Assembly (NCBI GenBank): GCA_963804495.1
Contig: CAWDQN010000003.1
Location: 558,001-622,000 of the forward strand
Source: Rhodovastum sp963804495
GTDB taxonomy: Bacteria; Pseudomonadota; Alphaproteobacteria; Acetobacterales; Acetobacteraceae
Length of the DNA stretch: 64,000 nucleotides
Direction: 5' to 3'
Position numbers and translations under genes: made by a program. Shown here one piece after another: positions 43,259-51,987 of the stretch (positions within the stretch are counted from its first letter, which is position 1; the number at the start of each line of letters is the position of its first letter). The notes below the pieces were generated by a model. The model saw only the letters and a list, made by a program, of their open reading frames with translations. It had not been told where the DNA came from and ran no database searches.

Positions 43259-44287
43259 CTAGGACAAGGGCCGCAGATCCTCGCTCACCAGCTTGGGCAG
43301 TTCGGGGCTCAGGCGCAGCTCCTTCACCAGTTTGGGCTGAGACGCCATCATGGTGCGGCGCACGGCCGCGATATCCTCGTCCGGCGGGATCGTGTCGACC
43401 ATGCCATGCTCATGCAGCCCCAGCAGAGCCTGGTCCTGCGCCGCCAGCATCTGCGCGCGGTAGCCCGCCACGTTCTGCTCCCAGGTTTCCACCAGCAGCG
43501 CCCGCAGCTCCACCGGCAGGGAATGCAGGAAGTTCTCGCTGACCATCGGGATGTAGTTGTCGACGTTCTGTCGGTCCTGCACCGAGGTTTTCAGCCCGGC
43601 CTCCCACAGCTTGGCCGAAAAGGCGCTCTCGTTGGTGGTGATCAGCCCGTCGAACACACCCTGGCTGAGCGCCAGCGGCACGTCCGGCCAGGCGGTGGTG
43701 TTCGGGTTGGCGTTGAAAAAACGGGTGCGCCAAGCCATCGCGGCGCCGCCGGTGATGCGGATTTTCATGTCCGCCAGGTCGCGCAGCGCCTTTATCGGCT
43801 TGGTCGCCGAATACCAGTGCTGAAACCCCAGATGCAGCCACAGCCCAAGTACCCGTACCCGCAGCTTGCGGTTCAACTCCGCGTTGACATGCAAACCGGT
43901 CTTGCCGTCGATGACACGCCGGCAGATCTCGATCGGCTGGCTGTACATCACCGGCAGATTCACCATGTCGCAGTCCGGCACGAAGCCAGTCAGCACCCAG
44001 CTGCCCGGACAGGCCATTTCCACCTGGCCCTGCAGCAGCGCCTTCGCCACGTTCACATCGGCGAACAAGGCGCCGGCATGGAACAACTCGGTCTTGATCC
44101 GCCCGTCCGAGGCGGCTTCGATCTTCTGCAAGTAATCGCCGATGGTGATGTTGCGCATGTGCGTCGGCGCGGTGTCGAGTGAACAACGCAGCCGGAACTG
44201 CTGCGCGGCACGGGCGACATACGGCGCGGCAAGACCGGCGGCCGTGGCGATGGCCACGAATCCCCGTCGGTTGAGAGGCTGGGTCAT
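43259..44287 (-). CDS. TRAP transporter substrate-binding protein (DctP family)
   Basis: 342 residues with a twin-arginine-like signal (LNRRGFVAIATAAGLAAPYVARA). DctP landmarks follow: GRIKTELFHAGALFADVNVAKALLQGQVEMA, GLWLHLGFQHWYS, LRDLADMKIRITGGAAM and VPLALSQGVFDGLITT. It captures an organic acid or similar solute in the periplasm. No DctQ/DctM membrane subunits are adjacent. ATG 44287 has GGAGG 11 bases upstream. The IS5/IS4 nest lies immediately upstream and may have cut it off from its original promoter or partner genes. Confidence 0.9.
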   Translation of the reverse strand: MTQPLNRRGFVAIATAAGLAAPYVARAAQQFRLRCSLDTAPTHMRNITIGDYLQKIEAASDGRIKTELFHAGALFADVNVAKALLQGQVEMACPGSWVLTGFVPDCDMVNLPVMYSQPIEICRRVIDGKTGLHVNAELNRKLRVRVLGLWLHLGFQHWYSATKPIKALRDLADMKIRITGGAAMAWRTRFFNANPNTTAWPDVPLALSQGVFDGLITTNESAFSAKLWEAGLKTSVQDRQNVDNYIPMVSENFLHSLPVELRALLVETWEQNVAGYRAQMLAAQDQALLGLHEHGMVDTIPPDEDIAAVRRTMMASQPKLVKELRLSPELPKLVSEDLRPLS

Positions 44288-44474
44288 CGACGTGATTTCC
44301 TCCGGCATGCGGCGTTGCGCCGCGCGATGTTTCGCCCCTACAGCACAGCCGAACGCCGGGCGCCAGGGTGAACATCCAGCCACCCGCGGCCTGCCGGGGG
44401 TATGCGTTTTGCCCGGCGTGCCGGGCGGTGCGGCCGTCGATGGCCGAGCGCCGGTGCTTATCGGTCCGGGCGAC

Positions 44475-44483
44475 GTGCGGGGG
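44475..44483. repeat. Target-site duplication, left copy
   Basis: GTGCGGGGG immediately before the left inverted repeat of the IS4-family element; the identical 9 bases follow its right end at 45847-45855. Confidence 0.9.
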
Positions 44484-45846
44484 CTCATGGCTCCCCTCAT
44501 TTGGGTTTAGTGACGAATGGCGAGAACGAATCCGGCCGGCGGTGTCGGGTTTACGAAAAGAATCGCGCCGACGGCTTTTGCGCACGAAATTTGAATTCGG
44601 CCGCGCGCTGTTGCCAAGCCGGCGAAAGTCGGATTCCAGGCCTTCTGTTCCGACACAGAGGGGCGTGCCTTGTCAGCCAGCAAGCAGATTTCGTTCGACG
44701 GCGTCCACCGTGTCCTGAAGAGCCTGTTGGGCGACTGCCTGCATGCCAAACGCATCCTCTCCCTGGCCGGTGCTACGCTGGGAGCGATCCAGTCGGCCTC
44801 GCTAGCGGTCGCGTTGATCGGCCAGGGCCTGGCGCTGGCACGCGGGCTGAACGTGAAGTACGCCATCAAGCAGGTGGACCGCCTGCTGTCCAACGAGGGG
44901 ATCGATGTCGACGCCCTGCTGGCCCAGTGGGTGCCCTTCATCGTCGGCAGCCGGCCCGAAATCGCCGTCGCCCTGGACTGGACCGATTTCGACGCCGACG
45001 GCCAAACCACGCTGATGCTGTCTCTGCTCACCCGCCATGGACGGGCGACGCCGCTCTATTGGCTGACGGTCAATGCCAAGACGCTGAAGGGGCGGCGCAA
45101 CGCCCATGAATATCAGGTTCTGGTGCGCTTCGCCGCGGCGCTGCCGGACGGGATCAAGGTCACCGTGGTCGCCGACCGCGGCTTCTGTGATCACAAGCTG
45201 TACCGGGTGCTGCGCGAGGAACTGCGGTTCGGCTTCGTCATCCGCATGCGCGCCAACATCATGGTCACCGCCGCCAGCGGCGAGCGCCGCAAGGCGGCCG
45301 ACTGGGTCGGGCCGGGCGGCCGTGCCCGGGTGCTGCACGGCGCCAGCGTCACCGGCCTCAACTACCCGGTCGGCACCGTCGTCTGTGTTCACGCCAAAGG
45401 CATGAAGGAGCCCTGGTGCCTGGTCACCGACACCACCGATAAAACCGCCCGCGAGTTGGTGAACCTGTACGCGAAGCGCTGGAGCATCGAATGCCAGTTC
45501 CGCGACAGCAAGGATATCCGCTTCGGTATGGGCATGGGCGAAGTGCATGTCAGCACCCCCGCCCGCCGTGACCGGCTTTGGCTGATCAACGCCTTCGCAG
45601 TCGCCCTGCTGACCTTGCTCGGCGCCGCCGGCGAGGCGCTCGGCTTCGACCGGATGCTCAAGTCCAACACCACCAAGCGACGCACCCATTCGCTGCTGCG
45701 GCAGGGCATCATGCTCTACCAACTCATCCCGACCATGCCGGAACACCGCCTGCTGCCACTCGTCGAGAAGTTCGCTGAACTACTCAACGCACAGCCAGTG
45801 TTTGCCAGGATGTTCGGTGCTATCTGAAAATGAGGGGAGTCCTGAG
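44484..45846 (+). mobile_element. Complete IS4-family insertion sequence
   Basis: 1363 bp bounded by inverted repeats CTCATGGCTCCCCTCATTT (left) and CTCAGGACTCCCCTCATTT (right, reversed), matching at 17 of 19 positions, and by a 9-bp direct repeat. One transposase ORF fills most of it. It has inserted into an IS5-family remnant. Fragments of relatives lie near 34.7 and 35.5 kb. Confidence 0.95.
44670..45827 (+). CDS. IS4-family DDE transposase
   Basis: 385 residues from TTG 44670 (GAGGGG upstream). The catalytic triad is visible: the first Asp in AVALDWTDFDADGQ, the second in VTVVADRGFCDHK, and the IS4 signature Y-x2-R-x3-E-x6-K fulfilled by YAKRWSIECQFRDSK, giving the Glu. It is intact, so the element may still be mobile. 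The ORF ends 19 bases before the right end of the element. Confidence 0.95.
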   Translation: MSASKQISFDGVHRVLKSLLGDCLHAKRILSLAGATLGAIQSASLAVALIGQGLALARGLNVKYAIKQVDRLLSNEGIDVDALLAQWVPFIVGSRPEIAVALDWTDFDADGQTTLMLSLLTRHGRATPLYWLTVNAKTLKGRRNAHEYQVLVRFAAALPDGIKVTVVADRGFCDHKLYRVLREELRFGFVIRMRANIMVTAASGERRKAADWVGPGGRARVLHGASVTGLNYPVGTVVCVHAKGMKEPWCLVTDTTDKTARELVNLYAKRWSIECQFRDSKDIRFGMGMGEVHVSTPARRDRLWLINAFAVALLTLLGAAGEALGFDRMLKSNTTKRRTHSLLRQGIMLYQLIPTMPEHRLLPLVEKFAELLNAQPVFARMFGAI

Positions 45847-45855
45847 GTGCGGGGG

Positions 45856-46435
45856 AGCGTTCATCTGCGGCATCGCGGCGACGAAATCGGCCGCTCTTCT
45901 CGCCATGGAAGTCGCGCTCGCCGTTCCGCCCACCGGCAGGCGGCTCGCCGCTGACGCCCCGCGGACGGACGCTCTGCATCGACGCCCACGCCTCGATCGG
46001 CGTGCCGTCCACCGGGAGGTGATCGTCCGACAGCAACGGCGCAATCCGGCGACATTCCTTACAGCTCGCCACCACCATGTTATTGGAGCGTTCCTTTCTA
46101 CCCGGAGCTCTCTGAAAGCCGCGGTGGTCCCCTGGGAAACTGCCTGTTTTTGGGACTGGCGGCGCGCTGGATCTGCCGTGTCTGTGGGCAGTCTGGTCAT
46201 ATTGAATGAAATGATCTCAGTCGGCCGCTGACAACCTCGGATCGGCGAACACTTTTCTTGTCCGCGCGCAGCGGTGCTGCCCGTGGCATGGGTCTTGCGG
46301 GCCTGGGTCTTGCCGGATTGCTCAAAGGAACAGTCCTGACGATCGTTCGGCGATACCATGAGGGGGAAGCATGGGCACGACCCGAGCCTGCCTGCACGCC
46401 GCGCGTCGCACCGCCCACACCATCGGCGCCACCGC
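45856..46435. other. IS5 remnant tail and upstream region of the atz-type operon
   Basis: Up to 46078 this is the IS5 transposase remnant. 46079-46280 holds nothing recognisable. 46284-46299 is a sigma-54-like promoter, and the remaining 136 bases form the leader to the cysteine-hydrolase gene. Confidence 0.6.
46284..46299 (+). promoter_or_regulatory. Sigma-54-type promoter
   Basis: TGGCATGGGTCTTGCG matches the -24/-12 consensus TGGCAYR-N4-TTGC with the required GG (46285-46286) and GC (46297-46298) separated by exactly 10 bases. Transcription would start near 46310, ahead of the nitrogen-scavenging operon. No NtrC-binding palindrome was confidently identified upstream. Confidence 0.65.
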
Positions 46436-47131
46436 GTGATCAGCCTGCCTGCCGAACCCTATGACTTCGCCATGGAGCCGCGCGGCACCGCCCTGCTGAT
46501 CATCGACATGCAGCGCGATTTTCTCGAGCCGGGCGGCTTCGGCGCGGCGCTGGGCAACGACATCGCCCGCCTGCGCGGCGCCATCGCGCCGACACGGAGG
46601 GTGCTGGCAGCCTGGCGTGCGGCCGGGCTCACGGTGATCCATACGCGCGAGGGCCATCGTCCGGACCTCGCTGATCTGCCGCCGGCGAAGCGTGCGCGGG
46701 GCCGGCTCGCCAGCGGCATCGGCGACAAGGGGCCGATGGGACGCATCCTGGTGCGCGGCGAGCCCGGGCACGACATCATTCCTGAGCTGGCCCCGCTGCC
46801 GGGCGAACCGGTGGTGGACAAGCCGGGCAAGGGCGCGTTCTACGCCACCGATCTCGATGCGATGCTGCGCAACCGTTGCATCTCCCGGCTCGTCGTCTGT
46901 GGCGTCACCACAGAGGTCTGCGTGAACACCACCGTCCGCGAGGCCAACGACCGTGGCTTCGACTGCCTGGTGCTGGAGGATTGCGTCGGCTCCTATTTCG
47001 CCGAATTCCAGGCAGCCGGTCTGGCGATGATCAAGGCCCAGGGCGGCATCTTCGGCTTCGTGGCCCCATCGGCGGCGCTGCTGGCGGCGCTGGCGGAGGT
47101 GCCAACCGCAACTCAGGAAGCAGCGACATGA
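46436..47131 (+). CDS. Isochorismatase-fold cysteine hydrolase (biuret/ureidoacrylate hydrolase-like)
   Basis: 231 residues. The D-K-C triad is intact: Asp in ALLIIDMQRDFLEPGGFG, Lys in VDKPGKGAFYATDLD and Cys in VCGVTTEVCVNTTVREAND. The LPAEPYDFAM start and the FLEPGGFG loop resemble amidohydrolases that act on biuret, ureidoacrylate or related ureides. GTG 46436 was chosen because this LPAEPYDF segment is conserved; an ATG at 46475 would remove it. Its stop overlaps the permease start (ATGA). By context it would release ammonia and feed a carboxylated urea to the downstream hydrolases. Confidence 0.85.
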   Translation: MISLPAEPYDFAMEPRGTALLIIDMQRDFLEPGGFGAALGNDIARLRGAIAPTRRVLAAWRAAGLTVIHTREGHRPDLADLPPAKRARGRLASGIGDKGPMGRILVRGEPGHDIIPELAPLPGEPVVDKPGKGAFYATDLDAMLRNRCISRLVVCGVTTEVCVNTTVREANDRGFDCLVLEDCVGSYFAEFQAAGLAMIKAQGGIFGFVAPSAALLAALAEVPTATQEAAT

Positions 47132-48702
47132 GCCACCAGACCGCGGCCCGCACCGGGCCCTCCTTGTGGGTTGCCGGAGACTGGAACGGATTCTTCGGCC
47201 TGTTCACCAATGTGGTGCTGAACGTCATCGTGCTGACCGGGCTTTGCCTGGGCGTGGTGAAACTGCCGGGCGACATCGTGTTCGGCCACATCCTGCCCGC
47301 GCTCGGCGTCGCCCTGCCCATCGGCAACCTGTTTTACGGCTACCTGGCCTGGCGGTTGGCGAGGAAGGAACGCCGCAGCGATGTCACCGCTTTGCCCTAT
47401 GGGCCGAGCGTCCCGCACATGTTCATTGTCGTGTTCGTGGTGATGCTGCCGGTGTATCTGAAAACCGGCAACCCGGTGCTGGCCTGGCAGGCCGGGCTTG
47501 CCTGGGCCTTCGTCATCGGCCTGATCATCCTGGCCGGCGCCTTTGTCGGCCCCACCGTGCGCAAATACACCCCGCGCGCGGCCATGCTGGGGGCGTTGGC
47601 AGGCATTTCCATCGCCTTCATCGCGCTCCGCCCGGCCTTCCTGAGCTGGCAGGTGCCGTGGCTGTCCTTCCTCTCGCTCGGCATCATCCTGGTGAGTTGG
47701 ACCGCCCGGGTGCGCCTGCCCTTCGGCCTGCCGGGGGGCCTCGCGGCGGTGCTGGCTGGCACCGCGCTGGCCTGGTTCGCCACCTTCACCGGGCTCAGCC
47801 CGCAGATGGACCCGTCCGCGGTTGCCGCGGCCCTGGGCCAGTTCGGCCTGCACCCGCCGCTGCCCTCGGCCGACGTGTTGCAGGGCCTCGCCGATATCGC
47901 GCCGCTCCTGGTCACCGCGGTGCCGCTGGGCATCTACAACTTCACCGAGGGCATGAACAACGTCGAGAGCGCCTCGGCGGCCGGCGATGAGTATTCGCTG
48001 CGCCAGGTGCTCATCGCCGATGGCATCGGCGCGCTCGCCGGATCCGCCCTCGGCAGCCCGTTCCCGCCGGCCGTGTATATCGGCCATCCCGGCTGGAAGG
48101 CGGTGGGCGGGCGTATCGGCTATTCGGTGGCCACCGGCGTGGTGATCAGCGCGGTCTGTTTTCTGGGCCTCACGGCCATGCTGCTCGCGGTGGTGCCGCT
48201 GGTGTCGATCCTGCCGATCCTGCTGTTCATCGGGCTGGTCATTGGCGCCCAGGCCTTCGAGGCCACCCCGTCGCGCCACGCTCCGGCGGTGATCCTCGCC
48301 TTGCTGCCCAACATCGCGGCCTGGGCGCAGACCCAGGTCGACGGGGCGCTTGCCGCGGCCGGCACCTCGGCCGCACAGGTCGGCGCCGACAAGCTCGCCG
48401 CCAGCGGGGTGATTTATCATGGCATGCAGCTGTTCGGCGGCGGCGGCACTCTTGCCGGGCTCGTGCTGGGTGCGATCGCGGCCTACATCATCGACCGCCG
48501 TTTCGACCGCGCGGCCGTCTATGCCGGTATCGGAGCCGTGCTGGCCTTCTTCGGGTTCATCAACGGCACGGCGCTTGGGTTCGCGAACTCGGCCCCCGTC
48601 GCGCTGGGCTATGCGATGCTGGCGCTGATCTGCATCGGGTTGCTGCGGACCCAGCCGGCGCCGGGGCCACTGGTCGAGGAGATGGAAGTGGCGGCGGAAT
48701 GA
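47128..48702 (+). CDS. Multi-pass permease of the xanthine/uracil (NCS2-like) type
   Basis: 524 residues with about 12-14 hydrophobic segments. Landmarks are LFTNVVLNVIVLTGLCLGVV near the start, TALPYGPSVPHMFIVVFVVM, the charged LGIYNFTEGMNNVESASAAGDE in the middle helix, and GSPFPPAVYIGHPGWK. The acidic NFTEGMNNVESA segment corresponds to the substrate-binding helix of AzgA/NCS2 nucleobase carriers. Position inside the atz-type operon, with ATGA overlaps on both sides, suggests uptake of a ureide, biuret-like or nucleobase-derived nitrogen source. Confidence 0.85.
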   Translation: MSHQTAARTGPSLWVAGDWNGFFGLFTNVVLNVIVLTGLCLGVVKLPGDIVFGHILPALGVALPIGNLFYGYLAWRLARKERRSDVTALPYGPSVPHMFIVVFVVMLPVYLKTGNPVLAWQAGLAWAFVIGLIILAGAFVGPTVRKYTPRAAMLGALAGISIAFIALRPAFLSWQVPWLSFLSLGIILVSWTARVRLPFGLPGGLAAVLAGTALAWFATFTGLSPQMDPSAVAAALGQFGLHPPLPSADVLQGLADIAPLLVTAVPLGIYNFTEGMNNVESASAAGDEYSLRQVLIADGIGALAGSALGSPFPPAVYIGHPGWKAVGGRIGYSVATGVVISAVCFLGLTAMLLAVVPLVSILPILLFIGLVIGAQAFEATPSRHAPAVILALLPNIAAWAQTQVDGALAAAGTSAAQVGADKLAASGVIYHGMQLFGGGGTLAGLVLGAIAAYIIDRRFDRAAVYAGIGAVLAFFGFINGTALGFANSAPVALGYAMLALICIGLLRTQPAPGPLVEEMEVAAE

Positions 48703-50456
48703 CGCCTGACTCCGCCGCCGGGACGCAGCCCCTGCCAGGGTTTCCGGAGTTGGACCCCGTCGAGGCGGCCGACGCGGCGCTGGCGGCCGACCACCGCCAC
48801 GCCGACCCCGCCATTTGGATCAACCGGCTGCCGGATGAGGCGATCCTCGCCCGCGCCCGTGCCCTGCGGGACGCAGGCCGGCAAGGTCGTCCGCTGTGGG
48901 GCGTGCCCTTCGCGGTGAAGGACAATATCGACGTGGCCGGCCTGCCGACCACCGCCGCCTGCCCCGCCTTCGCCTATGTGCCGGCCACCGACGCGCCGGT
49001 CGTGCGCCGCCTGCTCGAGGCCGGCGCGATGCTGATCGGCAAGACCAATCTCGACCAGTTCGCCACCGGTCTCGCCGGTGTGCGCAGTCCGTACGGAACG
49101 CCGCGCAACGTCTTCGATCCTTCCCTTGTGCCCGGCGGCTCTTCTTCCGGCTCGGCCTGCGCGGTGGCTGCCGGCATCGTTCCCTTCGCCCTCGGCACCG
49201 ATACAGCCGGCTCGGGCCGCGTGCCGGCGATGTTCGGCAATATCGTCGGCTTCAAGCCGACGCTGGGCAGCTTTTCCGCCCGCGGCGTGGTGCCGGCCTG
49301 TCGCTCCATTGACACCGTCTCCATTTTCGCCCGCACGGCCGACGAGGCGTTGGCGGTGGCGCGCGTGGCGGCGGGCTATGACCCGGCGGATCCTGCCTCC
49401 CGCCCGGCCCCATACCCGCATCTTCGCCGCGCCGCCCTGCCGCCGCGACCGTGCTTGCGGGTCGCCGCCATCGGCAAGACCTGCACCGCGCCGGTCGCCG
49501 CCGGCCTGCAGCTTGCGGCAGACCTGTTCGGCGCGGAGCCATTTGACATCGCGCCGTTCCTGGAGATGGCGCGGTTGCTGTATGACGGCCCATGGGTCGC
49601 CGAGCGCACGATGGTGCTGGAGGCCTTCCTGCGCGACCAGCCTGGCGCGTTTCACCCGGTGACCCGGGCCATCCTGGCCGAGGGCCTGACACGACACAGC
49701 ACGGACGCGTTCCGTGCCTTCCATCGCCTGGCGGAAGTGCGTCGCCTGGCCACCGAACTGTTCGCCGCCTGCGATGCCCTGCTGCTGCCGACCGCGCCGT
49801 TCCACCCGACGCTCGCCGAGTTCGAAGCCGACCCGATCGGACCCAACAGCCGCCTCGGCACCTTCACCAATTTCGTCAATCTGTGCGACCTCGCGGCCAT
49901 TGCCGTACCGGCTGGAATGGGTCCGGACGGACTGCCGGTCGGGGTGACGCTGGTCGGTCCCGCCTGGTCCGAGGGACGGTTGGCCGCCCTGGCTGATGCC
50001 ATCCACCGCGCCTGCGCCGCCACCGTGGGCGCAACCGCAACGCCGCTGCCGGCAGCGGTTGCGGCCGGTGGACCGGCACCGGACGAGACCGCACTGTTCT
50101 GCGTCGGCGGGCACATGTCGGGCCTGCCGCTGAACGGCCAGTTGCTGGGGCTCGGCGGGCGGTTTCTGCGGCCGGCGCAGACCGTGTCCGCCTACCGGCT
50201 GCATGCGCTTGGCGCGCGTCCGGGATTGCTGCGCGGCGCCGAGGGTGCGGCCATCGCCGGCGAAGTCTGGGCGCTGCCGACCGGCGCCATCGGAACCCTG
50301 CTGGCCCAGGTGCCGCCGCCGCTCGGCCTCGGCACCGTGGCGCTTGCGGACGGGCCCTGCCTGGGTTTCCTGGCGGAAGCGGCGGGCGTTGCCCTGGCAC
50401 CGGACATCACCCATTTCGGTGGTTGGCGCGCCTGGCTGGCGCAGGAGGGTGCATGA
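48699..50456 (+). CDS. atzF: Allophanate hydrolase
   Basis: 585 residues. The N-terminal amidase-signature domain has the Ser-cisSer-Lys triad: lysine in VPFAVKDNIDVAG, serines in VPGGSSSGSACAVAAG and GTDTAGSGRVPAMF. The C-terminal domain starts at about residue 465 (ALFCVGGHMSGLPLNGQLLG) and ends with DITHFGGWRAWL. This two-domain layout is specific to allophanate hydrolase, which splits allophanate to ammonia and CO2. There is no fused urea carboxylase. ATGA overlaps join it to the permease before and atzG after. Confidence 0.95.
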   Translation: MTPDSAAGTQPLPGFPELDPVEAADAALAADHRHADPAIWINRLPDEAILARARALRDAGRQGRPLWGVPFAVKDNIDVAGLPTTAACPAFAYVPATDAPVVRRLLEAGAMLIGKTNLDQFATGLAGVRSPYGTPRNVFDPSLVPGGSSSGSACAVAAGIVPFALGTDTAGSGRVPAMFGNIVGFKPTLGSFSARGVVPACRSIDTVSIFARTADEALAVARVAAGYDPADPASRPAPYPHLRRAALPPRPCLRVAAIGKTCTAPVAAGLQLAADLFGAEPFDIAPFLEMARLLYDGPWVAERTMVLEAFLRDQPGAFHPVTRAILAEGLTRHSTDAFRAFHRLAEVRRLATELFAACDALLLPTAPFHPTLAEFEADPIGPNSRLGTFTNFVNLCDLAAIAVPAGMGPDGLPVGVTLVGPAWSEGRLAALADAIHRACAATVGATATPLPAAVAAGGPAPDETALFCVGGHMSGLPLNGQLLGLGGRFLRPAQTVSAYRLHALGARPGLLRGAEGAAIAGEVWALPTGAIGTLLAQVPPPLGLGTVALADGPCLGFLAEAAGVALAPDITHFGGWRAWLAQEGA

Positions 50457-50653
50457 CCGATCCGACCGAACCCGATGCCGCGACGCTCGACGCCCTGATC
50501 GCCGCCGGCGCCGAAGTGCTCGGCCTGTCCGTCGATCCGGCCTGGCAGCGGGCGATCCGCGCGCATCTTGGCGTGACCCTGCGCCACGCCGCCCTGGTCG
50601 CCGCTTTCGATCTGCCGGACGAGGCCGATCCGGCGCCGGTGTTCCGCGCATGA
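50453..50653 (+). CDS. atzG: AtzG-like small subunit (DUF4089)
   Basis: 66 residues, mostly two helices, with LDALIAAGAEVLGLSVDPAW, then QRAIRAHLGVTLRHAALVAA and FDLPDEADPAPVFRA. The last segment matches the GatC-like AtzG family that wraps around and stabilises the AtzE amidase. GGAGGG lies 2-3 bases before ATG. It overlaps both neighbours as ATGA, as expected for obligate partners made in equal amounts. Confidence 0.92.
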   Translation: MTDPTEPDAATLDALIAAGAEVLGLSVDPAWQRAIRAHLGVTLRHAALVAAFDLPDEADPAPVFRA

Positions 50654-51984
50654 CCGCGCTGGCCAGCGTCGAGGCGGCGCTGGCACGCATCGCCGAACGT
50701 AACCCGGTGCTGAACGCGTTTACGGCCGTCACCGCCGGGCGCGCCCGCGCGCGCGCGGCGTGGCTCGACGCCTCCCGCGCCGCCGGACGCGCGCCGCTGC
50801 CGCTGGAGGGCATGCCCTTCGCGGTGAAGAACCTGATCGACATCGCCGGGCTGCCGACCCTGGCCGGGGCGCGCATCAACCGTGTCCGCCCGCCGGCACG
50901 CGCCGACGCCACCCTCGTGCGCCGGCTGGAAGACGCGGGCGCGGTGCTGGTTGGCGCATTGAACATGGGCGAATACGCCTATGATTTCACCGGCGAGAAC
51001 CTCCACGACGGCCCCTCGCGGAATCCGCATGACCCCGCGCGCATGACAGGCGGCTCCTCCGGTGGCTCGGGCGGCGCGGTGGCGGGCGGTCTGGTGCCGA
51101 TCGCGCTGGGGTCGGATACCAACGGCTCGATCCGGGTGCCGGCGTCGTTCTGTGGCGTGTTCGGGCTCAAGCCGACCTTTGGCCGGCTCTCCCGCGCCGG
51201 CAGTTTTCCCTTCGTCTTCAGCCTCGACCATCTCGGGCCGCTGGCGCGCGGCGTCGAAGACCTCGCCGGCGCTTACGACGCCATGCAAGGGCCGGATCCC
51301 GACGACCCGGTCTGTGCCAACCGCGCGTCCGAGCCGGTGTTCCCGGTCCTGACACAAGGCGCGGCAGGGCTGCGTGTGGCCGTGGCAGGCGGGTATTTCC
51401 GGCGTGGGGCCGCGCCCGAGGTGCTGGCAGCGGTGGACCGGGTGGCCGCCGCGCTAAGGGCCACGAACGAGTTCGAACTGCCCGAGGCGGCGCGCGCCCG
51501 CGCGGCGGCCTACGTGATCACCGCAACGGAAGGGGCAGCGCTGCATCTCGCCCGCCTGCGCACCCAGGCGGCTGCGTTTGATCCGGCGGTGCGGGACCGG
51601 CTGATCGCCGGCGCTCTGGTGCCGGCGCCGCTGGTCGTGCAGGCGCAGAAATTTCGCCGGTGGTATCGCGATGCCGTGCTGCGCCTGTTCGCCGGGATCG
51701 ACATTCTGCTGGCACCGGCCACGCCCTGCACGGCCCCGCTGATCGGCGAGACCAATTTGACGCTCGATGGGCAGACCGTGCCGCTGCGGCCGAATATCGG
51801 CCTGTATACCCAGCCGATCTCGTTCATTGGCTTGCCCGTCGTGGCGGTTCCCGTGCCGGGCGACGGGCTGCCGGTCGCGGTGCAGGTGATTGCCGCGCCC
51901 TGGCGGGAAGATCTGGCGTTGCGCGTTGCCTGGCAGCTTCAGCAGGCCGGCGTGGCGCGGGCGCCCATCGCATCCGCCGGGTGA
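50650..51984 (+). CDS. atzE: AtzE-like amidase (1-carboxybiuret hydrolase type)
   Basis: 444-residue amidase-signature enzyme. The triad lies in MPFAVKNLIDIAG (Lys), MTGGSSGGSGGAVAGG (cis-Ser) and GSDTNGSIRVPASFCG (Ser nucleophile). FTGENLHDGPSRNPHDPARM and the C-terminal ISFIGLPVVAVPVP are typical of the AtzE group. In the cyanuric acid route AtzEG converts 1-carboxybiuret to 1,3-dicarboxyurea, releasing ammonia. The adjacent atzG and atzH genes make this assignment much firmer than for a generic amidase. The start overlaps the atzG stop. Confidence 0.92.
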   Translation: MTALASVEAALARIAERNPVLNAFTAVTAGRARARAAWLDASRAAGRAPLPLEGMPFAVKNLIDIAGLPTLAGARINRVRPPARADATLVRRLEDAGAVLVGALNMGEYAYDFTGENLHDGPSRNPHDPARMTGGSSGGSGGAVAGGLVPIALGSDTNGSIRVPASFCGVFGLKPTFGRLSRAGSFPFVFSLDHLGPLARGVEDLAGAYDAMQGPDPDDPVCANRASEPVFPVLTQGAAGLRVAVAGGYFRRGAAPEVLAAVDRVAAALRATNEFELPEAARARAAAYVITATEGAALHLARLRTQAAAFDPAVRDRLIAGALVPAPLVVQAQKFRRWYRDAVLRLFAGIDILLAPATPCTAPLIGETNLTLDGQTVPLRPNIGLYTQPISFIGLPVVAVPVPGDGLPVAVQVIAAPWREDLALRVAWQLQQAGVARAPIASAG

Positions 51985-51987
51985 GGC

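Larger units (their letters stand above)
44340..46078 (-). pseudogene. IS5-family transposase remnant, internally deleted and split by an IS4 element
   Basis: Minus-strand pieces flank the IS4 element. The upstream piece (46078 to 45847) reads LLSDDHLPVDGTPIEAWASM, then PPAGGRNGERDFHGEK. In another frame it continues AADFVAAMPQMNAPPH, so the segment carrying the second catalytic Asp has been deleted. The downstream piece (44483 to 44340) continues PPHVARTDKHRRSAIDGRTA and later GGWMFTL. Joining the pieces across one copy of the 9-bp target restores MNAPPHVARTD in frame. The gene is inactive regardless of the IS4 insertion. Confidence 0.82.

Noticed and set aside
45830..46231. Plus-strand ORF after the IS4 element
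   Set aside because: It is the antisense of the IS5 transposase relic, which shows clear family motifs on the minus strand.
48609..50966. 785-codon minus-strand ORF opposite atzF/atzG/atzE
   Set aside because: Spans three coupled genes with clear catalytic motifs on the plus strand; its own translation is low-complexity.
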